Below are positions 34,624-47,185 of a DNA stretch of 64,000 bases, in pieces. The position numbers and the translations under genes were made by a program. The stretch's first letter is position 1. Every line of letters starts with the position of its first letter. The notes beneath the pieces were generated by a model. It searched no databases. It worked only from the letters and a program-made list of their open reading frames with translations, and was not told the origin of the DNA. The stretch is from assembly GCF_030272615.1 (NCBI RefSeq), contig NC_081413.1:337680802-337744801 (forward strand). Reading direction: 5' to 3'. The stretch is from Cryptomeria japonica. Taxonomy: Eukaryota; Streptophyta; Pinopsida; Cupressales; Cupressaceae.

Positions 34624-34884
34624 ATCTCCCCCTTTGGCATTGATGACAACACTCACATAAAAAATAGTCAAGGTTTCATCGGATGGTTTCATCCTACCCT
34701 GCTCCCCCTGAGCTGAATATGCAAAATATTCCATATCTCCAAAAAATCCAGAACTCTATAACTCCCCCTAATGTATACAACTCTTCTTATTCTTATTCTT
34801 TTTTCACATCTATACTACTCCCCCTTTGACATCAATGCCCAAAAAGAAATTCAAAAAGGAATGTCAAAGAATAAGAACTATACA
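34624..34884 (-). promoter_or_regulatory. polypurine tract and 3' untranslated region of element H
   Basis: The minus strand reads CCAAAGGGGGAGAT (34624-34637), adjoining the 3' LTR. A second copy of CAAAGGGGGAGTAG occurs at about 34818-34831. Both follow the TTGNCATNNATGNCAA-type motif (34634-34649 and 34826-34841). Confidence 0.75.
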
Positions 34885-37800
34885 GTGAGTATCCCCAGAA
34901 AAATGTCTTACCGTAGCTTCATCAACTTCAAAATTTGTAGATAAGCCTTCTCCAGTAACTCCACATAAGTATCCTAGCTGGTTTTGAATGTGCCAGACAT
35001 AGATACTAGTCCACTCAACAAATGTGCAGAAGACTCTTTCTCATTTACCTCTTCCGATGTGGGTTTTCCCACCATATCCATGCATTCTTTCTTATGTATA
35101 TAGAGTGAATCCAACTAGGGACTCACCAAGCCTCTCAAACTTCTGACTCTTTTAATTATTTTGTCTCTTTCTTTCTCAAGAACATAAATTTGGTTCTCCA
35201 AAATCAAAATTTGACCATCAATTGATGTAGTCAATGAAATCAATCCATCAAAAGAGTTAGCTAAACTTGACATTTTCTCCTGAATCTCCTTTATCTTTTT
35301 ATCTACATTAGTTGTAAGTATTTTAGTGTTACAACATACCCTATATATATTTGTACATTGTTTCAAGGAATTTTATATTAGCATCAACTTTTCCTCAATC
35401 TTTTTCTTCTTTGTTTCAATTACCTGATCAAACACAACTCTCTTAGCCTAAGTAAATCTTTCTAGTGCTTGCTGCTCTGAGATTTTCTATAAGGATTGAA
35501 AGTCATTTGAGATATGCTCAGTGATTACCTTAAGCTTTCCGGATGGGCTTGTTTCATTTTCAATTTTACACCCTGGGACCAATCTATGTAGAACAGTGAT
35601 TGATTGATCTATGATCCCTTTATCTATGGATCCCTCCTTTATCAGTTTTTTGTGATGCCATCATCATCAATTCAGTGGGACTCATCTCTATGATGTTTTT
35701 ATTTTCTACCTGAGAAGTGTAAATTGACAATTATGATTGACCAACAACCAGTTCCTTGTCAGATTCCCCTATTTTCTCCTCTGAAGTTTTATCCTTTATA
35801 ACCTCCTTACTCGCACCGGTGGCTTCGCCACTTGGTGCAATTTGTGTAACTGTCGGTTCCTCTGTAAGAACAATAACCTCAACCTATATATTTGTATCCA
35901 GAGGCTAATTATCATCAATATTAGTACCCTGTACAATGTTAGTTGGTTCATTCTTTGTATTAACCGGTATCTCAGTATTTGTCTATGCATCTGTATTTAC
36001 CAGGGGCTCAATTTCCACTATCTTAATATTTTTCAAAACTGGGCGTGTAGTACCCATAATCCCCTTTCCTTTTCCTTCAACTGGGGTATCTACAGTGTTT
36101 GTCTTGGTTTCTGGTGAAGTAAAGAATCCTCTATTTTCTCCAAGAAATTTAACCCATGCTATTTGAGTCTCCTTTATTATTTTATTTACTCTTCCTAGCA
36201 TCAAACTGATTATCCTATGTTTTCTATTGATTTTTTTTGTCTACCACCTCAAGTGTCTTTTCCATTTCATCAGAAGCAATAGTAATACAAATAGATAATA
36301 GCTCCTGAATTTTAATGTGTTTATCCTCTTGCATAGCTGACAATCTTCTAGAATCTAACATGTTATACAACTCAACCAATATTTGATTTTTAATCTCTAT
36401 TAAGGCTTTCTTATAAATATCCAAGTATAATAGGATTGCTTCCTCTACCTCCCTTTGTTTATCATCCTCTAAGTTTTCATAATAAAATTGAACATTCTTC
36501 AACATGCCATCTTTAGTAATTTCATCTACTAACTTTGCACAAGTTTTAGGTAGTATGATAGTCACATTACTAGTTTCAATTGCTAAGTCGATGTCACTCT
36601 TCTTCTTCCTCTTGGTAGTACTGGATGCAGCTATAGGTGTAGCTTTAGGTGCTTGCTTCTATGCCGGTAACTTGATTGTAACTTTCCTAACTGGTTGCTT
36701 CTTAGCTTCTTCCTTTATTTCCTCTAGTTTCTTCCTAACAAACCTCTTAAATGTGAATGGTGTGTCATCCTCTGATTCTGATTCTGCAGTAACAGGCTCA
36801 ATATGAACTTTAGGATCCTTCTTTTTTCTGCCTTTCTCTGGGACAACATCAATTAGTGATTTGGTGTCCTTTGAGACCTTCTGCACAAATTTGCTTGCTT
36901 TTCCTTCCCGTTTCTCTGTTTTCTTCCGTTTGAACTCTGCTTCAACCTCTTGAGTTTTTTGTTGTGCAGTACCACAAGGATTCTCTGCCTCATCAATTGG
37001 TGCATCAATCAATGTTTTTGCATAGGCATCAAGAATTTGTGCATCCACCTCATATCCCATTTCTTCAATCCAAATCTTTCGGGGCTTAATTTCTTCCATG
37101 AGTGTCTCATCCTTCTTTACCATAAGTCATATGTTGGTAGAATAGTTTCCTACAATATGCTTAGGTACCCTTACCCTAGACCTCATAGATTTTTAAAATG
37201 CCTTAAAATACCCCCATATCTTATCATCTCTTTGGCTTCGTAAAGCAACATTTGACTGTTTTAATTGACTCCCTACCTAGATGTCAAAATCCCATTGCCT
37301 CTTACCAGAACTAGGTGTATCATTCAGGAAATATAATATTAGGCAAACTAACAAGTTTCCATACCGGAATGTACCCTTATTCTCACTCTTAATCTTTCCT
37401 AGATTTACTAGCAACTCATCAAGAATCCAACCACATAGATTGAATTTCACATTCTCTCATCATTTTTTATGCAGCCAAAATGCATGAGCTAGAAACAAAA
37501 TTTAGTCGGTTTTACTGAGTTACCTTATACTTGATGATCATGCTACCAAATTTGATGTTTGTGTCGGTGATAGTGCTCACTTTCATGGATATTTTGTCAG
37601 ATGTCGCATCGGTGATCTTCCTCACAAAATCATTTGAAACTTTCTTTTTTGGATGTTGCCCAACCGATGGCAAACCAGTGATTTCTCGGATGGCTTCCTT
37701 GGTGATTGTGTAAGGTCTGTTCAGCCATATAAATTCCCCATGTACTCTGCTCAAGACAAATCTGATTATTTCATCCTCAAACTATGGAATATCCAGAATG

Positions 37801-38100
37801 TTCGTAAACCCTAGTTCTTCAATATGTTTGTATGCCAGTTTGATTTTTCCAGATTCTCCCATCAGCTCACTCATATACATGCCCTTAATTTGTGAAGTTC
37901 CTAAGTCCTCGATGTGACAATGAATATATGCCCTAACATCCTCTACATAGACAACTCCCTCCAAAATGCGAGAAAATGCTCCAACCAAATCTTCCAGGGT
38001 AGCCACATGTGGATTTGAAAATTGGCCTGGGGCGGTCCTTGACCTCTACTACAGTTGGGTTTGCAACAAAAATAGGAATAGAAGATTATTCTACTTCCAT
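34885..38100 (-). pseudogene. ORF2 of element H, homologue of ORF2 in element F
   Basis: The likely start is ATG 38100 (MEVE-stop), with FVANPTVVE matching F's FIANPTIVE. Blocks shared with F in the same order are: DVRAYIHCHIEDLG (about 37930), SRVHGEFIWLNRPYTITKEAI (about 37690-37750), DATSDKISMKVSTITD, FGSMIIKYKV, 'DETLMEEIKP...MGYEVDAQIL' (about 37050-37110), LVDEITKDG...ILLYLDIYKKALIE (about 36400-36535), and a C-terminal coiled coil (about 35100-35370) ending near 34890. It spans about 1,070 codons and has several frameshifts and stops. A Lys-rich linker (KRKKTEKREGKASKF, about 36900) replaces a similar one in F. No pol motif is found. The function is unknown. Confidence 0.75.
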
Positions 38101-38434
38101 GTTTAAGATACATACCTTTTGATCACTCTTGGTGAAAACCTCCAACAAATTTTTCATACGCCAGTGAGATCGCTCAAGAAATTTGATTGCTTCTGAATTG
38201 CCTTTGATAGCACTTAGTCACTTTGAATTGCTCTGAAATCATTTTGAATGCAGGGTGATTAACAATAAAGTGTATTTGACCTTTTAACCTTCAAGAAAAA
38301 CCCTAATATTCCATTGACATAAATGACTATCGGTGAAAGATACCGGATCTCGCGCATAACATATCCATGCTGGATAATCCTCTCCAATATCTGGAACATT
38401 TTCCAGAGCCACTTCCCAGGGCATATGCAGCATT
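38101..38434 (-). other. gag-ORF2 spacer of element H
   Basis: There is no sustained frame. The minus strand has AAAAGGTATGTATC a few bases before the ORF2 start, which resembles a splice donor; F has a weaker match. It contains nothing else recognisable. Confidence 0.45.
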
Positions 38435-39583
38435 TTAATGAATCTTGCCTACCCCTAAGGCATCTACCTTAGATACTAGATGAGCTCCCTGTCGGCGCAG
38501 GAGCAGCCTCTTCTGCCAGATAAGTAACGGGACATTCCCATATGATGATTGTTCTTTAGTCTTCCTAACCCATTTATGAGTATGATCATCCCAGATTTCA
38601 CTAACCTTCTCTTTTCCTTTCTCATTTGATCCTCCATTACTAACCGATGGATTTTTGCATTTACAAAACTTAGCATTATTTCCAACCTCATTACATGCAT
38701 AACATGTAACATTGTTCCTTTTAATTACTTTGTTATAACCGGTGAAATTGCTTGACCTACACTGATTAGCCATATGTCCAAATTTTTCACAAGCATAGCA
38801 TTTAACATTCATTCTGTAATCTTCTGTCTTATGACCAGATTTATTGCATTTAGAACATTTACCAGAAGCTGAATCAGGGTTCTGATCTTCTCTGTTTTTA
38901 CATTGCCTAGCTATGTGACCAAATCTATTGCAAAAAAACCATCTACCATTGAATTTATAAGTATTAAATTGTCTTACCAGTGCCTTATGGTTTTGATCTT
39001 CATTAGTAGTATCTAAACTCTATCCTTGCTCAAATCCAAGTCCACTGTAATCTCCAATCTGCCTTTGTCTTTTCAATAACTCATCAAGCTATGCTGAGCT
39101 GATCTTGAATTTTTATTTATACTCACTTGCACTAGTTAAATCTTCTCTCAGTATTATCATTTGTCTCTCAAGCTCTTGTTCATTACTCTGGGATTGTACA
39201 AAATCAGTTCTTAACATATCATTTTCATGAACCAACCTACCACATTCTTCAAATTTTTTCCTTAGGGATACATCAAGATTTTCTTCCTTCTTCGTTGTGT
39301 CCTCAATCTTCTTTGTCATCCTCATAGTTATAACTTGCATTTCATTCTTCATAACCATGTTCTCCTTACTCAATTTCTAACATTGTTCCTTAAGTGCATC
39401 TTTCTCTCCATCATCCCGATTTTACAAAAGTTCCTTCCTCCTAGCTTGAACAGATGATAGTCTTTGTTGTAGGACAAGAATGAATTCCTTAGCAGAATTC
39501 AATTAATCTTATAGCTTTAAGTTCTTCAACCTCTTAGCATCATAATCTTCAAGTACCATCTTAAGTTGCTTCTCCAAAGCCAT
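38435..39583 (-). pseudogene. gag of element H: coiled coil plus four zinc knuckles
   Basis: The ATG at 39583 (MALEKQLKMVLEDYDAKRLK) aligns with the F gag start (MEILRQQLEGVLEDFDAEKL). A coiled coil of about 155 residues is followed by LDELLKRQ...SGLGFEQG and then four knuckles: WFFCNRFGHIARQC (first Cys absent), CSKCNKSGHKTEDY (last Cys lost), CYACEKFGHMANQC (intact) and CYACNEVGNNAKFC (His lost). A tail HKWVRKTKEQSS corresponds to QWVKKIH in F. Scattered stops break the frame. It would package element RNA. Confidence 0.82.
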
Positions 39584-39642
39584 ATTTATGGATTCTAGTT
39601 TCAGGATCTTCCTCAAGCTGTTAAACTTCCTCCAAGGTACAA

Positions 39643-39655
39643 GGCTCTAATACTA
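39643..39655 (-). promoter_or_regulatory. primer-binding site of element H, degenerate
   Basis: The minus strand reads TAGTATTAGAGCC, one base away from the TGGTATTAGAGCC of element F. It is two bases from the LTR. Confidence 0.75.
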
Positions 39656-39657
39656 AT

Positions 39658-40593
39658 TGTTGGAAACCAATAACACTAAGAGGGGACGGTGAATCAGTGT
39701 TATACTAGAATAGTAAATTTTAGCCTTATTAAAACATGCATACACCAACTGGTATACTGGTACATACAGTATTGAAATAAGTAAAGCAACTAATAAGCCA
39801 ATCACATAAATGAGAAACATAACACATAAATTTATATGTGCAAAACCTCAAAGAGGAAAAACTACGGTAGGATTTGTGACCCACAATATCAATCCATAGG
39901 CCATATGAAGAGATATTACAAAATATGAGGGGCTTGCACTTGCAAGTAGGCTTATAGACTAGATCACACTACTCAATCACAATAGGAGCCTCACTAGCTA
40001 CATAAAATTCTAGACTACAATTCGAAGAAGTGAGAACTACTAAGATAGCATCTTCTATGCTAGAATATAGTTCTGGTTTAAGCTCTATCTATTCCGACCT
40101 GAATTCCTAAACTAATTACTGGAATAACCCTTACAATAATTTCCTCACATACATGATCTCTCTAAATTATATTGCATTCACATATCCATAATCCCCTATA
40201 TCATATTTTTCATGTATATCAAAATGATCTATCAAACCGACTTATGTATCATATACAAATTTTGCATGCCTTATGTCGGCTTACAAAGATATATACAAGT
40301 ATCAAATTATATGTCGCCCAGATAACACAAATGCATAAACATTAAAATAAATTGTCAACGCTGGATCCAAGATATGTTGGCCTCCAATAATGATAACCTT
40401 TACTAAACCATGCTAGCCTGCATTGCTGGTGATCAAAGAAATCCTTTTGTCCTGCCGGTGCCGGTGTCGGTGTAGTATCTGAGAAGTGCATGTCCGTACA
40501 CCATAGAACCAAAACATGAAGCCGGAACACAATATCATGTTGCCATAAATGAAAACATAGTGAAATCAACCAATAGAGTGTCAATTACCAACA
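39658..40593 (-). repeat. 5' LTR of element H
   Basis: The plus strand starts TGTTGGAAACCAATAACAC and ends TTACCAACA (936 bases). Both termini carry TGTTGG/CCAACA inverted ends. It matches the split 3' LTR and is flanked by CACTC at 40594-40598. Confidence 0.9.
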
Positions 40594-40624
40594 CACTCCA
40601 TTACACATAAATGAACATCATGTT

Positions 40625-43600
40625 AATGAAGGTATATGTATCATGACATGACTACCATAGAGATCTAGGCATCACACGTACGACACATACTATGCATTGT
40701 ATATGCATAGTACCTACGTAGGTGCACCACATAGATAGGTTCTTTGAGAGGGGTACCATCCATGGAGGATAAACCATAGGCACATGAACCATGAACAAAC
40801 ATGATGATGTATGGACCTAATCAATTTAGGTTGAACTTCCCTCTTTGATCAGGTGGCACGTTGATGTTTCTCTGATTCTCATAAAGAACCAGGTCACCTA
40901 TTTTAAAGGTTCAGGGTAACACACTTTTGTTGTATTTCCTAGATAGAGACTTTTGATAATCTTGGATGTGTTGAAGGGCCTTTAGATGATGCTCATCTAA
41001 CAACTCAATATGATTTATATGAAGAGTACGGTAAGAGTTGTCATTGATAATCCCTTTCAAGGAGATGCGTAAGGACAAAATCTCTAATTCGAGGGGTATG
41101 ATAGCATCACTACCACACATGAGGTTATAGGGTGTCATTCCAGTAGCCATACAAACACTTGTGCGATAGGCCCATAACTCATACACTAATTGCACATGTC
41201 ATTCCTTACCATGTTTAGTAACAGTCTTACGTTATATCTACTCAATGGTCTTGTTAGATGCTTCTGCTTGACCATTGGACTGAGGATAGTAAGGTGTGGA
41301 GAAATGATGCTAGATATGGAATTTTTCAAGAAACTTCTTAGCCTCTTTGTTCTTAAATGTCATACCTATTATCAAAGACAAGAGTAGCAGCTAAACCAAA
41401 GTGAGAAATATAATTGTCCATAATAAAGCCATAGATCATATCGGCAACAGTCGATCTCAACAGTATGGCTTTGACCCACTTCATGAAATAATCTGTAGTG
41501 GTAATGATGAAGACATGACCCTTAGATGAAGGAGGAGATATTTTATCGATGATATCCAACCCCCATGTTCAAAAAGGCCACAAAGAAACCTGACTACGGA
41601 GCTCCTACGCAGGAGCTCAAATCAGATTGTTGTGTTGTTGACATTGGGGGCACTTCTTGACAAAAGAAAAAGAATCTTGTTCAATTGTTTACCACTAGTA
41701 CCCCATGTGGATTAATTTATGGATCAAATATTTTCCCTTAAAATGTCCACCTCCAGAGCCGGAATGGGCCTCTTGAAGGGCAAGAGGTATTTCATCTTTT
41801 GTTAGACAATGCAAAGGAAGATTGTTATATTATCTCCTATAAAGATTATTAGATAAGAGAATGTAGTGAGCAGCCAACTTCTGAATCTCCACAAGTAAAC
41901 TTTTACTGGCATCATTGGGAAAGATTTTGGCCTTTAGGTAATTGAAAACATGTGCAAACCATTCTATTGATTCAAGATGGACACACATGAGATTATCGAA
42001 TTGGGTTTGATCAAATATAGCTAGATAATGGAGGAATTTTACCACAAAGTAGTATTCGTCCTAACCAAAGTCCGAGACTACAAGGGAAGCGACACTTACC
42101 ATTGAATCTGCATGACAATTTTCTCTTCATGAGATATTGTTGATCATGTAAGTAGTGAACTATTCTAGTATATTTAATACTAAATCCTTATACCGGGACA
42201 ACTTCAATTGGTTAACACGATAATAACCTATAACCAAGTTTATGATAAGTTTTGAATCTCCATGGATGTAGATGTTTTTCACTCCCATGGAAATCATGAC
42301 ACGGAGCCCTACAATCAAGGCTTCATACTTAATGAAGTTGTTGGTACAATGAAATTCTAAATGGAATGAGAAAGGAACTATCTTTCCTTTGGTTGAAACA
42401 AAGACTACACCCTCTCCTAAGCTAGTCTAACACCTCGATCCATCAAAATACATGTCCCACACGGAGTTGTGAACACCAACCAACACATCCTCATTAGGGA
42501 AGAGGTTCAAGGTAGTAAAGGATTTCTCTGAGGGGGCATCGACCAATTGATCAATGATGACTTTCCCTTTGATTGAATTCTGAGTTATGAAATTCAAGTC
42601 AAATTTAGAGAGCAACATCACCCACTTGGCCAACCTTCCTAAGAGATCGGACTTTGCGAAGAGGTTCTTCAGGATATCATTCTTAGTAATGACCCATGTT
42701 TCTGCATGAAGGATGTAATGTATTAGTTTTTGAGTCACAAAGACAAGAGATAAACATTTATTTTCCACAATGGAATATCAGGTTTTGTACTCTATCAAAG
42801 TACAACTAATGTAATAGACTACTCTTTCTTGACCTTCATCATCGCCCTGAGCTAACAAAGTTGCTAGAGCGTGAGATGAGGCAGAAATGTACAGGAAGAA
42901 AGGTCTATCAGACATAGCTAACATCAGGATGGGAGGATTAGCCAAGTAATCTTTTATGAAATTGAAAGCTTTTTGACACTCTTAATTCCACTTGAAACGA
43001 GTATATTTCTTCAGTAGTTGCATAAAGGGGAGAGTACGATCAGCCAATTGTGCTACAAATTGGTGAATGGCCTGAATCTTCCCTTGCAAAATATGAAGTT
43101 GATAGATATTATTAGGTGGAGGAATTCTCATGATTTCATTTATTTTATCTGTATCTATTTCAATCCCTTGATAGGAGACAATGAATCCCAGAAATTTTTT
43201 GGCATCCACACCGAAGACACACTTGAGGGGATTTAGTCTCATGTTATGCAATTGAAGCCTTTCAAAGACCAGATGAATATTTTTGATATGCATTTTACAC
43301 GCTAAAGACTTCACCAAGATATCATCAATATAATATTATAGGATCTTATGGATGAAATCATGGAATATCAAGGTCATGGCCTATTGATAGGCGGATTTTG
43401 TATTTTTCAACCCAAACAGAATGACAATATAGAAAAAGGTTCCCTAGGGGGTTGTGAAAGTGGTTATATACTAATCTTTCAGGTGAATACGAATCTGATT
43501 ATAACCCAAGAGTCCATCCTTGAAATGAAGAAAAGCATAGCCAACGGTCAAATCCACGATTGTGTCAATGTTCAGGAGTGGAAAGTCATCCTTGAGAGAA

Positions 43601-43975
43601 GCTTTGTTCTCATCCCAAAATTCAATGCAGATGCGAATCCAACCATTAGGTTTACTTACTGGGACAATGTTTCAGATCCAAGGTGAATAGTTGATGGGAT
43701 GGATAAAACTATCTTATAAGAGCTTCTCTATCTCATTCTTGACTAATAAGGCCACCTTGGGATTCATCTTTCTAATCTTTTACTTCACCGACTTAGCACA
43801 GGACTAAGCACAATTTTGTGTACATAAATTGAGTCATCAATGCTAGGCATCTCTTCATAAGTCCAAGAAAAGATGTCAAGAAATTGATGTAAAAGATGAA
43901 AATATTCTATGAATTCCTTGGGAGATAATAATTTCCTAACTTTGATAGCTTTTTTAGGAGTCTTATCACTCATGA
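40625..43975 (-). pseudogene. gypsy RT, RNase H (two), integrase of element N
   Basis: The RT region holds 'YYIDDILVKS' (43310-43340), LNPLKCVFGV and KKFLGFIVSYQGIEID. The first RNase H has FFLYISASSHALATLLAQ and a late HYILHAE block. A second, archaeal-type RNase H follows, with MYFDGSRC, KYEALIVGL and GDSKLIINLV (about 42200-42440), keeping the D-E-D pattern. Integrase has a zinc-binding AHSGSGGGHFKG...CPQCQQH, the first Asp in WGLDIIDKI, the second in FDNRYDI, and the Glu in SNGQAEASNK after a frameshift (about 41260). The C-terminus has KIGDLVLYENQRNIN and NLNWLGPYIIM. Several stops and frameshifts inactivate it. Confidence 0.85.
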
Positions 43976-46200
43976 TAATTTCAGTAGTTTCCCCACTAAG
44001 GAGTGCACTACAGTCTCTTGGATGAGATGTGGATATTTGTTCTTCATTTCAAGATAAAGGTGCCCCCTATGCAATGAATTCCCCAAAATATGCCTAGGTA
44101 TTTAGAGAGTAAGGGAATCGACATTTATGATGATAAGAGGGAAGCTCATCATATGCTCCTAGAAATTCCTTCAATGATTCTTTCAAAGGGAACAGGTCCA
44201 AGGGAATTTCCTTAGGTGACGCATCACTATCTATGAGTTCTATATGGACAAGCTTGAGAGGAAGGGGGTCGATTGAAATCATGTTAATAGCTAATCATGG
44301 TTATGCCTTTTGACCCGTATGATGGTATCCCAGTCCAATGTTGTGGTGATGAGGTTTGGCTTCTAAAGGAATTCTAATACCATGTCCTTTGGGTCCACAA
44401 CCCTTTCTATCATAGCCAAGCTAAGATACCAGCTTATATCTAGGACCATAAATGTTTTGTAATTCTTTGAACAATGGTTGTTTTGTATAGAAGAGGTGAT
44501 CAACATGATAAGTGTCTACTAACTTTATGGATGCATAATCATCTTTTGTAGTTGAGGTGAATGAGATCTTGGGAAAACTCAGATGAACAAGATTTACTTT
44601 ATACATGCCAACATGAGAATTGGTGAAATATAAAGAACCCCAATCATCACCTAAGCATGCATTCATTTTTTATGGAGAGGGTAATTCAACTGAAGGAGAC
44701 TTATAAGAAGTAGACTCCAATGTTTTCACTTTGGGAGGATCTACTTTCAAGGATTTTCCTTTTGAAGAATCTTGCTCCTCAGATGATCTCTCTTTCACAA
44801 CATCTTTAATTTTAGTGACTTCTTCCTTCTTTTGTTCTTTCTTTTTAGGGGATGAAACAGAGGTAGAAGTTGCCACCAAAGAAGAAAAAGTAGGTACAAA
44901 GTTTTGGAATGAAGGTGAAATAGAGGCTTGACCAACTGTTGCTATTTGAAATAACTGTATAGCCTTGGGATCATCCTTAATTATGACAACTTGATTATTA
45001 TCTACAAACTTCACTGATCCATGAAGTTTAGATGAAACAACTCCCAAAGTGTGAACCCATTATCTCCCTAAAAGGAGGTTGTATGACAAAGGGCATAGCA
45101 TCATGTGCACAAGGGTTGGGATAGTGACAGGTCTGACCTTCAAGGACAATATGATAGTCCCTACAATGGTTTTACCACTATTGTCAAATCCTCAAATGAA
45201 TAAGGAGGCTGCCAAAGAATTTGGGTCCACCTTGATCTTTGGCAATAAATGTAAACCATAAACATTTAATACAAAACCTATATTAAAAAGTGTTCATCTA
45301 ATACCAATGCCATTTACATGGATGATTATCATTAGAGGATTCGCTAAACTTCTTACTTTGGGAGGTAGAAGTTAATGCAGATAGAAAGTAATATGCGACA
45401 AATCTGCACGAATATGATCCATCAATGCATTCATGTTTCTCAGTCTCACAGATGAAGGTAGAAAAATATTTTACAAGGCTTCCTGCAACATACCTTGGTA
45501 TGCTGAAGCAGTTTGAAGCAATTGGACCATAGTGAGATCTTAACTAGATTAGCCTTAAGTTTCTTGATAAGATCATAGTCACTAGGTCACTTATCCATCG
45601 ACAAAGGTGCCTTAGGAAGGCTAGGCTAATAAGGAGGTAAAGAAGCTTGTGGTTTCTCAAGAGCTTCTTTATTCTTTTAAGTATTGTATGTGTGAGAAAT
45701 GGTATCATGAGATAATTTCTTGGATTGCATGAATCTAGTATACAAATTAGAAGTTTCTCCTCTGAAAGGTTTCCCATTAATGGTCTTAACTTTCTTGGGA
45801 GAAGGACTTGCTACAACCACATGGATGTAAGGTCTCTTGGGCCTTTGTGGAGATATGGGGACAACAATAACATTCACAAAATCTTCACCTTTGAGAGAGG
45901 ATGTTGTAGAGGATGACTTTCCCTTTACATCTCTTTTGGGAAGAGGTGGTTCTAGGAAGTCATCTAGAGTATCATCCAATATGTCAAATTCATCCTTAGA
46001 GAATGCTTTATCAAAAGATATGAACTCTAAGAGGAATAGATTCAACATTAGGAAATAGGCACTAAGATGAGCCAGGAGATAACAAACAACTAAACTAACT
46101 TTGATATGGAAATAAATAATAGAATTATAATGTTGAAACCATAAAGTGCAGAAAACTAGATTTACATAATAGTGCAAGATTGAAAGTAGGATATACCTCT
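43976..46200 (-). pseudogene. N-terminal polyprotein region of element N with protease-like and G-patch-like parts
   Basis: From the 5' side, an acidic region (FDILDDTLDDFLEPPLPK, about 45960) and a Pro/Lys stretch lead to a SDYDLIKKLKANLVKISLW segment (about 45540-45590). Next is the C-terminal half of a retroviral-type protease (DNSGKTIVGTI, then LSYNLLLGR and VHTLGVVSSKLHGSVKF, about 45010-45190); the catalytic DSG part is not readable. A Lys/Ser linker follows. At about 44310-44430, LGYDRKGCGPKGHGIRIPLE and then NIGLGYHH fit the glycine pattern of a G-patch. Many stops occur. No capsid domain or CCHC knuckle is found. Confidence 0.65.
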
Positions 46201-46236
46201 GAGACTGAGAGCCCTCAAGTTTTTGAATTCAGTGTA

Positions 46237-46250
46237 GGGTGCGGATGCCA
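46237..46250 (-). promoter_or_regulatory. candidate primer-binding site of element N
   Basis: The minus strand reads TGGCATCCGCACCC, one base from the LTR edge. I cannot assign the tRNA with confidence. Confidence 0.45.
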
Positions 46251-46251
46251 A

Positions 46252-47185
46252 TGCAATGTGCTTTCATCCATATGACCCATGAACAAAAGTTTCAAAAATG
46301 CTTATTTGTGCACTTTTTGATGCACAGAACCTATTCACCACCTGCGCACACTGAGATGGAAGAAATATTGGGGGTTGTATAGGGGCCTACCTCAATCAGA
46401 CCCCCATTTAGGTATTTCTACCACCACAGACAACCAGTAGATAGATTGGAAAAATAAATTGGAAACATGGTAAATTGGAAAATTGGAAAGATGCAAATAG
46501 AAACTATACTCCTCTTAATGGAAGCAAACCCCTATTGCACGTAGCGTAAATATTGGTAAATTGGAAATATGAATGCACCTAGATAATAGATACAATCAAA
46601 ATATGAAAAATTTATATTGCATGCAATGGTGAAAGATAAAGAGAAGACAAGGCATGTAGCCCAACCCCTCTTGTTCAAGATACAAGTGTGACAAAGCCCT
46701 TAGTATGTGCTTGTTGGTAAGATTTGCTACAAGATAGCTACAACTTAATATTGGTAGAAGTGTGTCTAAGAGAGTGTAGAGAGCAATATGAGAGCAAGAG
46801 TTCAATATGAGAGCTAAAAGCCAAGAACCCAAGAAGGGAAGCCTTCCAAATGAGCTAGGAAGGGATTTTAAACTCAAAGGAGGCACATAGAGCCTTTATG
46901 TCAAAACACAAGTGAAAGAACACGCACTAGCCAATGTTCGAGTCTCTAGTACATTCAAGATTCCACAAAATTATTAGGACATTAGTGCGGAATGAGGATG
47001 TTCATGTGTCGCGCCCGCATTCAACCAAAGATAAGCCCAAAGGGTTTTTTGAGGCATATAGAGGCACTTTGTCTTTTAAGCCCATGATGTTAAAATAGTA
47101 GAATTTTAATCATGAGTTGTCATTAATGCACCGAGCACCATGCATAAGTGTCATAAATGCACTGGATGCAATTTAGGACACTACA
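46252..47185 (-). repeat. 5' LTR of element N
   Basis: The minus strand starts TGTAGTGTCC at 47185 and ends CACATTGCA at 46252 (934 bases). The outer 600 bases match 18571-19157. The sequence is inserted into the RNase H of copia piece J. Confidence 0.78.

Larger units (their letters stand above)
29607..40593 (-). mobile_element. Non-autonomous copia-like element H, complete, split by solo LTR M
   Basis: On the minus strand the order is 5' LTR (39658-40593), primer-binding site, gag, ORF2, polypurine tract and 3' LTR (34623 down to 34488, then 30416 down to 29607). Identical five-base duplications CACTC flank it (29602-29606 and 40594-40598). The 4.07-kb solo LTR M sits inside its 3' LTR. 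Without M the element is about 6.9 kb, close to the 6.8 kb of element F, and it has the same gag-ORF2 layout without pol. Confidence 0.88.
40599..47185 (-). mobile_element. Ty3/gypsy element N, Tat/Ogre-like, 3' end missing
   Basis: On the minus strand it has a 5' LTR (46252-47185), a candidate primer-binding site, a protease-like region, RT, two RNase H regions and integrase, and ends near the integrase C-terminus. The 3' LTR is not found on either side of element H. The two RNase H-like regions and the G-patch-like segment point to the Tat/Ogre branch. No standard gag capsid domain is visible. Confidence 0.8.
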
